DNA from: Azolla caroliniana
Lineage: Eukaryota; Polypodiophyta
Length of the DNA: 64,000 nucleotides
Direction: 5' to 3'
Assembly: GCA_043228905.1 (NCBI GenBank)
Contig: JBHGNT010000020.1
Span: 3,844,001-3,908,000 of the forward strand
Positions 23,223-33,715 of the stretch are shown one piece after another. The notes under the pieces are model-generated. The model was not told the origin of the DNA. It saw only the letters and a program-made list of their open reading frames with translations, and did no database searches. The first letter of the stretch is position 1, and every line of letters starts with the position of its first letter. The translations under genes and the position numbers were made by a program.

Positions 23223-23614
23223 TGTAGAAAGTAGCATGCGGAAGCAGGTATGAAGACTGAACAGAAGGGAGGAAACTCAGGTTCAATGGAGGGCTTGAGC
23301 TTACACGGTATACGCAGGAGAGACAGAGAGAGTGAGAGAAGACACAAAAAATATATTCAATAATAATACTCAGTCTGTACATAAGACATGCTCAGTGAAC
23401 ACTTTTATACAAGTCCTAGAAGGACTGACCGAAGTACTGACAATACTTCAATCCTCATCAAGAGCTCCTACACTAACTCCCAAATATATTCCTCACGGAA
23501 TATCTTTCCTAACGACCTCCCGGTTTACGCACTCGGCCTAACCGATCGGTCCCAACCGATCCGGTCCTCGGCTTTTTCAGCCGATCCGGCCGATGTTGAG
23601 CTTGTCTCTCAACA
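23223..23614 (-). repeat. 3' LTR of copia E
   Basis: Plus-sense ends TGTAGAAAGTAGC and CTCTCAACA. Minus-strand TATA-like TGTATAAAAG is near 23403-23412. A CCGATCCGG-rich patch lies at 23540-23600, at the U3 start. Confidence 0.92.
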
Positions 23615-26600
23615 CTCCCCCTCAGGCTCAACTCGAGGCTCTTCGGGATCCTCGGGCTCACAGCTACGGTTCCTCCTGGCTTCACGCCTTGCTCGCGCTC
23701 CTCGACCTGTTCGACTCTGCGCACCTCGACCCTTACGGTCGGCTTGTCTGCTCATGTGACCCTTATCAGCTCTTCTGCTAATGCGGTGTCGACACTTCTT
23801 CTGCTGCCTTTTCTTCCACTTGGGCCTCGGTTGATTCAACGTGTCTGAATCAAACATCCAAACCGACTCGGCTACTTCCGATCGGTTTTCGCTCTCGTCC
23901 GAGTTGGCTGTCTCCAACTTGTCTTCGGTCTTCTCGTCCTTGATTGCGTCATCTCCCCCATGCGTGGTTGGCATCGGCTCTCTCCTTCGGCTGCTCCCCT
24001 TCTGTTCGCTTTCGGACTTTTCCGTGGGTCCGCCCTCGGCTTCTTCAGCCGATCCGAACTTGAACTCGACAACCGAGTCAACCGACTCAGACTCGGTGTC
24101 GCGGTCTCCGCTCCTTTCCTGCTGCCTTGCTTGGTCGTTCGGGACTGTTCTCCCCCTCAAGTTTGGCACGTCGAGGTGACGCAATCCGAGCGCACCGGAG
24201 AATTGCCGCAACTTGTCCAGACCAAGAGGCTTGGTGAAGATGTTGGCAATCTGCTGATCTGTCGGCACGTACTGAAGTTCGACTTCACCGGAAAGGACAC
24301 ACTCACGGACGAAATGGTAGTGCACCTCAATGTGCTTGGTCCGTGCGTGGAAAACGGGGTTCTTCGCGAGCTGGATGCTGCTGAGGTTGTCGCAGTAGAT
24401 CGTCGTCGGATCTGACACCTCCACGTGCAGGTCCTTAAGTAGTCGCTTCAACCATATGGCTTCGCATGTCGCGACAGCCGCTCCTCGGTACTCAACTTCG
24501 GTGCTCGACAGTGCAATTGTCGGCTGCTTCTTACTGCTCCACGTGATCGCGGCACTCCCAAGGGAGAATGCGTATCCAGACGTGGATCGGCGATCGGCGG
24601 CGTTGCCAGCCCAATCAGCATCGGTGTAGCCAACTAACTGCGCGGCTGCACCGGTCCGATATAGCAGTCCTCGGTCCTTAGTGCCACTTACGTATCGCAG
24701 TACGCGTTGCGCACACTGGAGGTGCTCCTCAGTATGTCGCGCCATGAATTGACTGATCACCCCGACCGGATAACTGAGGTCGGGTCGGGTGATGGTCAAG
24801 TATATGAGGCTTCCGACAATTTTCCGGAACCTCGTTGGGTCGCATACCTTTCCCGTGTCGAGACGAAGCTTGATGGTTCTGTCCAGAGGAGTGAAGACGG
24901 ACTTATAGTCGGCCATCCCGAGTTTGAAGAGCATACCCAGCACGTAATGACGTTGGCTGATCAATATGCCTTCGAGGGTACGGATCACTTCGATCTCGAG
25001 GAAGTAATGAAGGTCCCCAGATCCTTCATGTCAAACGATGCCGCAAGCTGGAGGTTCACGCGGTTGATTTCACCTAGGTCGGCGCCGGTGATGACCAAGT
25101 CATCAACATATAGTAAAATACTAACTGGTCCAAGTCGACCTTTCCGGATGAACAGAGAAGAGTCCGATTTTCGTGACGAACAGGGAAGAGTCTGATCTTT
25201 GCGTTCCAGGCACGCGGGGCTTGCTTTAGTTCGTAAAGGGACTTCTTCAGTCGGCATACTGCCGAGTTCGTTCCGGAGTGAAATCCGGGGGACTGTACCA
25301 TGTACACCTATTCCTCAAGGTCACCTCGCAGGAACGCATTCTTTACATCCATCTGATGTAAGTGCCACCCCTTCGCCGCAGCTACTGCGAGCAAAACACG
25401 GACGGTCGTCATTTTCGCGACCGGCGCAAACATCTCATCGTAGTCGATGCCATGTTTCTGCACGTAGCCCTTTGCCACTAGCCGAGCCTTGTACCGGTTG
25501 ACCGAGCCATCGGTGTTGTACTTGACCTTGTACACCCACCTACACCCGATCGGTTTTACCCCTATTGGTGCGTCAACTAGGTCCCAAATCTTGTTCTCCG
25601 CCAATGCGTGCATCTCTTCCTCCATCGCGGCACATAATTCACGTCTTTAACCGCTTCTGCGTAGCTCTCCGGCTCACGCACTTCCGCTACACGGGTCATG
25701 TACGCATAATGATGCGCCATGTACTCATTGTATCCGAACCGCAAAACAGGATTCTTCTGGCGGGTAGATCGGTGTAATCTCTCATTAGCCGATGTCGAGG
25801 CCTTCTCGGTCGACGCGGTCTTCACCTTTAAAGACCCGTCACCAGTTTCCTCGGAGTCGGACTCGCGTCGGTCTGACTTGTTCTTATCCGTGCCGGAATC
25901 CGACACCTTCTTCTTCCCTTTCTCTTTGCGCGTAAGCCGTCTCCTCGGCTTCCTACACGGGGAATGCACGGTCGAGTCTCCACTACTCGCCGGCTCTTCA
26001 TCGGACTGATCGTACCGACTCAGTTGTCCAATCGGTCCACTTAAGCAGAGTGAAATCGGACTCTCTTCGCGGGTCTCGATTTAGGGCTCATCCAGAGGCA
26101 TATCGGCCTCGCTGACCTCATCGTCAGAACACGGATTGGACTCGGGGCTCGGAGTCGGGGGCTGGTACCAGGACGCGGACTCGTCAAACACAACGTCACG
26201 ACTAACACGCGCTTGTTTGGTGCGAGGGTTATAGCACTTATAACCCTTCTGCTCATCCGAGTAACCGACCAAGATGCACTTCTCGGCCTTTGCGTCCAGC
26301 TTCCTCCTTTTCTCCTTCGGTATATGCATATACGCAATGCTACCGAACACCCTCACGTGTCGTAAGTTCGGCTTCGTTCTGAAGTATAGCTGGTGTGCTG
26401 ACACCTTGTCTCCGATCCGGTTCTAGATGTATACCGCGGTCCTTACCGCCTCGGCCTAGTAGAACTTGGGCAAGCTCTTCTCCTCCAGCATTGCCCGTGC
26501 TGCTTCCACAACTGACCGATTCTTCCTCTCGGCCACGCCGTTCTGCTCTGGCGTGTATCTACAACTGAATTCGCGGCGAATTCCCATTTGTTGTAGATAA

Positions 26601-28432
26601 CCGTTGAATTGACCGGAAAAGTACTCTTTTCCGCCATCCGACCGCAGGCACTTGATCTTCCGTCCTGTTTCCATTTCCACGAACCCTTTGAGGTCATGGA
26701 AACAGTCAAAGACTTCGCTCTTCCTCTCAATGAGGTAGATCCACGTGTGCCGCGTGTGGTCGTCGATGAAGGAGACGAAATATCGGCTCCCGCCAAGACT
26801 AACGTTTTGTGGTGGCCCCCACACATCGGAGTGTATAAGGTCGAGCTTGTTCCGGCTCCGGTTCCGCTCGTTGGGGAAAGGAAGTCGGTGTTGCTTCCCG
26901 AGTTGGCAGGCTTCACAAATTTGTACCTTTCGGCCACTAAATTTGGGCAATCCGAACACTACCTGTTTCGATTGCATATCTTGAAGCCACTAGTAGTTGA
27001 TGTGGCCTATCCTCTTGTGCCACAAGTCGATGTCCGACTCAGTCTTTTGTCCCTTCGCGAACATTGCGGTGCCGCCGTCAGTGGAGTCGAGGATGAACAT
27101 CCTCCCATCTCTGCGCCCTTGCGCAATCACACGGCCTTCTTCCTCAATGAAGCACCCGAGGTGTGTAAACCGAACCTCCATCCCTTGGTCAACGATCTGT
27201 CCGACCGAAACCAGGTTTTTCGTGATTGTCGGAACGTGCAGCACGTTCATGAGTTTCCCTTTCTGCCCGACATGGCTAAGGGGAACTTCTCCAACATTCG
27301 CGATCGGATGCGGAGTGTCGTCTCCTGTTGCGACTACTCCAGGTTGTATCGGTTTTTCAAGGTACGAGAACCACTCCTTATGGCTCGTCATGTGGTTTGA
27401 CGCGCCGGAGTCTACGTACCACACCTCTTCCGATCTCGGGGTGGTCTGTTTCATTGAGTTTGCTTCGTGTCTCGTCACGAAGGCAGTCCCTTCTCCGACT
27501 CTTCCAGAGTCTTCGGCGTAGTGCGATCGCTGCCGATTTCCCTTGTCTGTATGTCTGGAGCCGCTCCCGGAACCAGTTCTCTCCGAATCGGCGCGCTTCT
27601 TCCAGCACTCACTTTCCCTATGGCCTTTCTTGCCACAGTGCCAGCACTCCGCGATGGACTTCCCTTGCCGGTTCTCATCGCTTTGACTCCCCCTATTTCC
27701 GAAGGGTCCGGAGTTGCTGTCGACATCACTTCGGTGCCTTCTTCCCTGATCTCGTCGGCCGCCTCCATTGCGCGCCGACTCGCCTCATCCTCCACGTCCA
27801 CGGGGCCTATCTCCCTCCGTGTACAGCATTCTACTGTCGGTGTGCGTTCTTGTAGACGCACCCGCGTGGTTCTCCTCTACCAGGAGCATTGACTGTAAGT
27901 CGAAAAAGGACGGCGTATTCTCCCGGGTACACACAGCCGTTCGGAACGCTCCGAACTTCGACGCCAAACCTCTGAGACAGATCTGGACCATCTCACTCTC
28001 CTCAATGTTCACCTCTATGGAGGCGAGGGAGTCGCAGATATCCTTGATCTTTGAGTTATAGTCCGCCACCGACAAGTCGCGTTGTTGTAGGTTGCTCAAC
28101 TCCTGTCGGAGCTGAAGCTTCCTGGCTGTGGTGCTCGCGGCGAAAATCTTCTTCAGATTTTCCCACGCACCCTTCGGCGTCTTTGCATCCCTAACATAGC
28201 TCAATAGCTGTTCACCCACACACGACGCAAAGCAGTATAATACCCTGCTCGCCGATTGCTCCCACGACGGGAAGTCTCTGTGTGTCGATTCGGGTGCCGC
28301 GTCATTAGCTCCTTCGACATAACTCCAGTAGTCGTGCCCGAGCAGGTACTGGTGCATCTTGTAGGACCAAGACGCATAGTTGGTTCTGTCGAGCTTCTCT
28401 GTTGGAAGCGAACTCGCCATGCCTCTATCCAT
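23609..28432 (-). pseudogene. copia E gag-pol polyprotein (disabled) with long 3' tail
   Basis: Gag starts MDRGMASSLPTEKLDRTNYA at 28432 (UBN2-type copia gag). A CWHCGKKGHRESEC-type knuckle lies near 27630. Protease reads EEVWYVDSGASNHM near 27415. Integrase follows with a GAG-pre HHCC region and FIDDHTRHTWIYLIE, SDGGKEYF and YTPEQNGVAER motifs. RT (25625-25000) has [31 protein letters not shown] and LLYVDDLVITG; RNase H reads STEVEYRGAAVATCEAIWLK. In-frame TAG codons near 26085 and 26430 and several frameshifts disable it. After RNase H the frame stays open for about 185 codons (24165 to 23609), encoding a charged Ser/Arg/Glu-rich tail that runs through the purine tract and stops inside the LTR. 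Confidence 0.85.
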
Positions 28433-28504
28433 CGTTCTTCTCGTTCTTCTTCGTCAAGCTGTGTCGGCTGCAGAGAGGTTCTCAACCCTCGCGCTCTGAT
28501 ACCA

Positions 28505-28894
28505 TGTAGAAAGTAGCGTGCGGAAGCAGGTATGAAGACCGAACAGAAGGAAGGAAACTCAGGTTCAATGGAGGGCTTGAGCTTACACGGTATACGCAGG
28601 AGAGACAGAGAGAGTGAGAGAAGACAAAAAATAGATTCAATAATAATACTCAGTCTGTACATAAGACGTGCTCAATGAACACTTTTATACAAGTCCTAGA
28701 AGGACTGACTGAAGTACTGACAGTACTTCAATGCTCATCAAGAGCTCCTACACAAACTCCCAAATATATTCCTCACGGAATATCTTTCCTAACGACCTCC
28801 CGGTTTACGCACTCGGCCTAACCGATCGGTCCCAACCGATCTGGTCCTCGACTTCTTCAGCCGATCCGGCCGATGTTGAGCTTGTCTCTCAACA
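28505..28894 (-). repeat. 5' LTR of copia E
   Basis: Same termini and layout as the 3' LTR. It differs by about 13 substitutions and a 2-bp indel near the AAAAAATA run. Confidence 0.92.
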
Positions 28895-29330
28895 ACATTA
28901 ATAACCTACCTGTTGGCATAAAAGGCCGACTCCTTCCAAGTTGTATCCGTTCGAGTGTGAACTCATCAATAAGTTAGGGCTTAGTATATAAGCGAATACC
29001 TAACATTGTATAGAGTGACGAGTGACAAAGCGACGAAGCGACGAAGCGTCTCTCTATGTGACATAACCTACATAGCCTTTCCTCTCTAGGGACTCTATTA
29101 GTATGAGCATTCTCAGAGTATCACTTTACATGCAAGTGTCCAACTTATGCCGAGATAAGGACGAAATACCAAGACATACTAGGACCCTCTCCAAACTATT
29201 AGATATCGCGGATATAAAGAGACTAGGTAGGTATATCTTAGAGTTAAAACAACATAGGGAGGAAAAACTACATAATGTTAACCATAATCATTTTAATATT
29301 CACCAACATGTAGCTAATACAAATTTTTAG

Positions 29331-29775
29331 GAACAAGGGGAGACGATGAATGTGGACACACCTACACCGCTCACTCTCTCTTGAGGAAGCAAAGATGCAA
29401 AGAATAACCAAACGCCCTCAGATGTCGGGCTTCAAAGCAACTCGACTTGGAGTAGAAACAATTAAGAAGATAAGGGAACATGAGATATGCCACCTAACAA
29501 CTATGGATGCGGTATCTTTTACATTGGGACCATGGACCACCTTCACATCGAAACCCTTTGACCTTTCGCTTCTTTTCGAGAGACTTGGATGAAAATGAAA
29601 ATATGCCTAGTATAAAGTCATTTCCTTATAGAACATGTTTTTTTTGCTAGAACTCTTTAGCTTAAGTTCAATTCTATACTTCTTTTTTTACTTTCGATGA
29701 ATGGGTAAATAACCCCTCCTTTTTTTTCCAAAACAAACTCCTTCCATTAGTTATAAAATTTTACAAATGAGACGA
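29331..29775. other. no gene recognised; possible LINE F 3' flank
   Basis: Short discontinuous reading frames (for example MDHLHIETL near 29535) without a recognisable domain. T-rich patches lie at 29638 and 29722. No poly-A tail or target duplication of LINE F was identified. Confidence 0.35.
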
Positions 29776-30726
29776 TTATGTACAAATCCCTGTAGGGATG
29801 CAATAGTTCCATCTTATGTGGATGCCCACTGGCTCAAGAAAGGGAGAGGACAACCATTGTTGGATGAAGGCTATTCGTTGTCTTTCAACTCCATCAGAGC
29901 CGCCCTTGAGGCCATCATATTGGCTCTTTAGAGTGGCTACAATTTCACTCCATATCTCTTCCAATAACCTTGTTGGATGCGCGGTTTGGTTGGAGAAGAC
30001 CCGTCTACACCGTTGTTTCCATAGAATCCAAAGAGTTATTGGGCTGACCAATTCCAACACAACTTGAGATTTGTCATTAAGAGGACTTGAGTGGACATTG
30101 CCGCTAGTGGAGAATAAAACCTCTTGTGCTTTTATCACCAAAGTCATCCCCTCCTAATGCTCGTATCTGCCAACTGGGGTCTACCATGATAGCCAACATA
30201 TATTTCCCCACTTGATTGAGCCTTGCACATGGCATAATTGCAACAAGCGGCCAACCCTTCGCCATATTTGATGGAACGTTGGGTCGTCCCACAGAGCGTG
30301 TCGTATTGATTCTACTGCATTTGGACACTCTACACAATTAGGAGAGCTAAGGTTCCCACGTTGCCATGCTCCCACCGGTAGGGACTTCTGTATTAATAGC
30401 CATTAGAACGTGGTAATTCGCCTCGCGTGTTGTTGTTTCCAGATTTTCTACCAAAACTTCATGATAATTGTGGGAGAACTTGAAATGTGTGCCAAACCTT
30501 CGTAGTAGTCGGCTCTCTGGTAGTTTGAGCAACTAGAATGTGGCGACCCAATCTAGTTTTGAATTGGAAGAAAGGGATGGGTTTGCTTCCTTGCCTCGTG
30601 TAAGGATCACGCTATCGTGAAAAATCTGTCACTACGTGCGAATCATGAGGCGGAACCGCCGGGGTCTTGAACCGGAAGGATTCGATGTTTTTAGCAGCGT
30701 AAATGAGAAAGTATTGAAGATAGATA

Positions 30727-31143
30727 TATGGATGAAGAGAGAGAGAGAGAGAAAGAGATTGAAATAGAGATTGAACCCTTGACTTTAGTTTTACGAGACA
30801 AGATACATCACCATTAGGATAACTCAGATATTTGATTAAAAAATTCTTTTTTTACTTACCTCCTCTTTTTCTTTTTTACACAAACCCAACTATAGGCTTT
30901 TATAGGTCTCTCCATGCAAAAACCATGGGCTAAAACCATATGGATGAAGAGAGAGAGAGAGAGAGATTAAAATAGAGATTGAACCCTTGACTTTAGTTTT
31001 ACGAGACAAGATACATCACCATTAGGATAACTCAGATATTTGATTAAAAAATTCTTTTTTTACTTACCTCCTCTTTTTCTTTTTTACACAAGCCCAACTA
31101 TAGGCTTTTATAGGTCTCTCCATGCAAAAACCATGGGCTAAAC
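30727..31143. repeat. tandem duplication of about 212 bp inside the solo LTR
   Basis: The block starting TATGGATGAAGAGAGAG at 30727 recurs at 30939 and stays nearly identical for about 205 bp. It duplicates the TATA region and presumed leader of the LTR promoter. Confidence 0.9.
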
Positions 31144-31282
31144 CCACGGGCTAAAACCATGATTTGAAACCATGGGCTAAAACCTCGAGCTAAAACCATG
31201 GTTTTGTTCCCACGGTTTCTATATGTTTGCTTCCTACAAAATAATGAATATGAAAAGAAAATATACAAATTTTACAGCACTC

Positions 31283-31353
31283 AGTAGTGGCTTTAATGGT
31301 AAGTAATTTGTCTCCTATCGTGGAGGTGCAAGGTTCAAGTTTTACTTGCACCC
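31283..31353 (+). other. tRNA-like segment in the gypsy solo LTR, antisense
   Basis: TGGCTTTAATGGTAAG at 31288 and GGTTCAAGTTT at 31332-31342 align with the segment at 19286-19355, with a degraded B box. It lies at the equivalent LTR position and orientation. Confidence 0.5.
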
Positions 31354-31711
31354 TGTAAACACAAAAAAAAAATACAAGGCTTTAGTCTTGTATTTACAAA
31401 TGTTTTACTGCATATTACACCTTTAGTCGACCTCCAATGAACCGATGGAACCTATAGACAATTTTGTTCGTTTCACACCGAGAATCTTCAAGACACCGTG
31501 CATCGTGATCCACCGATCCGGTCAGCATTCGATCCGGTCCCGTCCCGACCGGTCCGCATCCGATCCGGTCCGGTGCCGTCCGGATCCGTCCAAAACCCTA
31601 TTTAAATAACTTGGCCGCATCCATTCATCTAAGTTATAAAACCCTTAACCTTTATGTGCTCTAAACACATAGATATAATATAAAGAGTTATGGCTCTACT
31701 TATATACTTTG

Positions 31712-32151
31712 TGTTAAGAATTCGGTAAGTAATTAAGAGTTAATTAGTACCTAATTATGTGATTAAGTTAAGTGCGGAAGATTATGTGATATGTGTGTGT
31801 ATGTGTGAGAGAGGAAGAGAGAGAGAGATATACAACACAAGATGAGGGATGAGTAAGTATATTAAATTAGCATTATCATCATCAAATACAAAAATACCCA
31901 CAATGAGGTATATATACATCTCATGTGCAAAGGTGCACATGTGTGAGTAGAATATAGGTACTAATGTGTAAGTCCTATATTAAATGTACTTAGGAGTGGA
32001 GGATCTAGAATATCTCACTTAAGTACAAGGTCCTATTTAAGGTGTTATAGTCAACACTTCTAACTAGATTCTGACTAGATTCTATCTAGGTAATTACAAA
32101 GTTACATGGTTGACTAACGAACTAAACTAAATTGAGCTTGATCTCTCAACA
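31712..32151 (+). repeat. solo LTR nested in the gypsy LTR, exact 5-bp target duplication
   Basis: The 440-bp block starts TGTTAAGAATTCGG and ends GATCTCTCAACA. It is flanked by CTTTG at 31707-31711 and 32152-32156. The gypsy LTR sequence resumes on both sides (compare 19600-19640). Strand is arbitrary. Confidence 0.9.
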
Positions 32152-33192
32152 CTTTGGAATCCTGATGTTGTCTTATCTATGTGGGATATCTCACAGTTTT
32201 GTTTTCCTCTTCTTCTTCTCAAACTTCACACTCATATAACTTAACACTTAGTTGTCTGTTTCACATGTAGTAAAATACATTTAGAAGCTCTTGATGACAT
32301 CCATCTTTTCATACCAAGATATTAAACTAATCTAAAATAGTATCTTTACTATTATTGTTTCATATCGTGTGTAAAGAACCACACTCGATTTTGTATGTTC
32401 CTCCCAATTTTCACACCATTGCGGAAAATCTTCACGACAACGCCATCTACATTGCAAAGGGTCCCAACTGATCTTATGTAGCCATCTGTTTTCATGAGTA
32501 TATATGTGCCAATCAGGTTGTACTTTGATCGGCTCAGGATCTACAATCCATTTATGACCAGTATACGCGAGTACTCAAATTCTGTTATTCTGTGTTGGTG
32601 TCTTAGTGTCTCGCAATTCAGAGCCTTCGATCTTGTCTAGTGTTCCCCTACCTCTCAGGATCAGAGATCCCTCCTCCTCGTAGCCAATCCATTTCTCCAT
32701 TGTCGTTCTTTGAGTAGCAGTTTCCCTAATCAGTAGAGCGTTAATGATTTCCGATCTCATAGTCCATCCGCCCCTGATTCCATGGAGTATGTTGGCTTGA
32801 TCTTGTAGTGGCAGTGACATAAACCGTTGCCAACATTCTATACTTTTTCCTGAACCTTCTAGAATGTATCCCCATGAAAACTCCTTACGTGATCCCAGTA
32901 GTTGATTAGATTCATCCTTGATACATGGGTTCCATAGGATACGTTGACTGAGCCAGGTAGGTTCGGAACACGGTTGATCGCACTTGAGCCCTCGTCTAAT
33001 GTCACACCATGCCTTCCACATGGATGCACTGAATCTATTCTCCAATTGGCGGGAGAGTCTAGGTTGGAGATCCATGTTTAGAATCCATCCCGTTTGGGGG
33101 GCCCAATTGAACCCTTTTCGTGGTCTAAAGTAAGCGAAACGCAACCGCAGTAGTATTTTCCAAGAGTCATTTCCTGGTTGGAGTCCTCGCAC

Positions 33193-33456
33193 GACAAATT
33201 TGACAAGTAAGGCTTTTGATTCTGAAAGGGGATGAATTGGGCCAATTTTGATTTTGATTGTAAACCAATTGTCTCATATAGGCCAATTTTAGTCCTAGAA
33301 GAAGTTAATATATCTTTCTTTCTTTCTCTCTCCATCATCACTTCCATAGTTAGCACTGACAGACAGACAGAGCCAATCGGTTTCATCATCATCATCATCA
33401 TCAGTAGCTCCAGCTGCCAGCAAACTCCTGCTTCAACAAATCACCATCTCTTTCCC
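33193..33456 (+). promoter_or_regulatory. presumed promoter and 5' leader of the cyclophilin gene
   Basis: Sequence between the LINE G fragment and the cyclophilin start codon. It contains a (CAT)n run at about 33385-33403 and pyrimidine-rich stretches as in plant 5' leaders. No clear TATA box was identified. The promoter abuts a LINE relic. Confidence 0.35.
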
Positions 33457-33672
33457 ATGGCTTCTTCTTCCTGCTGCTCTTTCATTTCGGTACCTTCTCT
33501 TCCCTCCTCCCTCCACTTCTCTTTGTTCTGCTACAATCTGTAGAGTTTCCGCATTTTCATCTTTCTCTCTCTCTCATGGTTCATCTCTCAATTATTTCGT
33601 CTGTTTCCTAGCTACGTTCACGGAGAATTATTCGGGTCCCTTTTCTCTTCTGATTATATGAATATAATTTCT

Positions 33673-33715
<43 letters not shown>

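Larger units (their letters stand above)
23223..28894 (-). mobile_element. copia E: full-length Ty1-copia element with target duplication
   Basis: Minus-strand element bounded by LTRs at 23223-23614 and 28505-28894 and flanked by ACATT at 23218-23222 and 28895-28899. The PBS (minus TGGTATCAGAG) directly follows the right LTR (plus 28494-28504). A purine tract (GAGGGGGAG) abuts the left LTR. The LTRs differ at about 13 of 390 positions plus small indels, roughly 3%, so this insertion is older than copia K. It interrupts LINE F between two codons of a still-readable protein. Confidence 0.95.
22005..29330 (+). pseudogene. LINE F: reverse transcriptase and C-terminal region (split by copia E)
   Basis: RT motifs on the plus strand: MIGHTLAKLYGAVMEAKL, EQAGFRRAFSTIDHIFTLRC, YCCFVDFRKAFDTVPSERLF, PLSPTLFGIYIDEI, LLLYVDDIVLLS. 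Stops occur at 22390 and near 22538. The C-terminal part runs through WLLANGIDI at 23222, is interrupted by copia E, and resumes exactly at 28895 (NNLPVGIKGRLLPSCI). It ends with a CPTYAEIRTKYQ-like segment at about 29135 and LDIADIKRLGRYILELKQHR. This C-terminal layout is one I recall from non-L1 clades outside seed plants. The clade is unassigned and the element is dead. Confidence 0.8.
30613..32439 (-). repeat. gypsy solo LTR (1.8 kb) with internal duplication and a nested LTR
   Basis: It begins TATCGTGAAAAATCTGTC and ends ATCTTCACGACA, matching the gypsy B LTR across its length (CACTACG.GCG..TCATGAGGCGGAACC.CCGGGGTCTTGAACCGGAAGG-type start, CTATGTGGGATATCTCACA block near the end). A minus-strand TATA-like CTATAAAAG is at about 30896-30904 and again at about 31105-31113. 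No internal region adjoins; LINE coding flanks both sides. Flanks share only ACGC, so the target duplication is imperfect. Confidence 0.75.
29776..33192 (-). pseudogene. L1-like LINE G fragment: RT C-terminal region and zf-RVT (split by a solo LTR)
   Basis: On the minus strand 33192-32575 encodes an RT C-terminal region (MWKAWCDIRRGL, LSQRILWNPCIK, WGYILEGSGKSIECWQRFM). After the LTR at 30613-32439 it resumes with a reverse-transcriptase zinc-binding domain: CVECPNAVESIRHALWDDP followed by WRRVGRLL, then TLWILWKQRCRRVFSNQT. This arrangement is typical of plant L1-type LINEs. Frameshifts and stops are frequent and the 5' part is missing. Confidence 0.75.

Noticed and set aside
33078-33401. Minus-strand ORF with a Met run
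   Set aside because: The Met run comes from a (CAT)n microsatellite in the cyclophilin leader and the rest overlaps the LINE G fragment.
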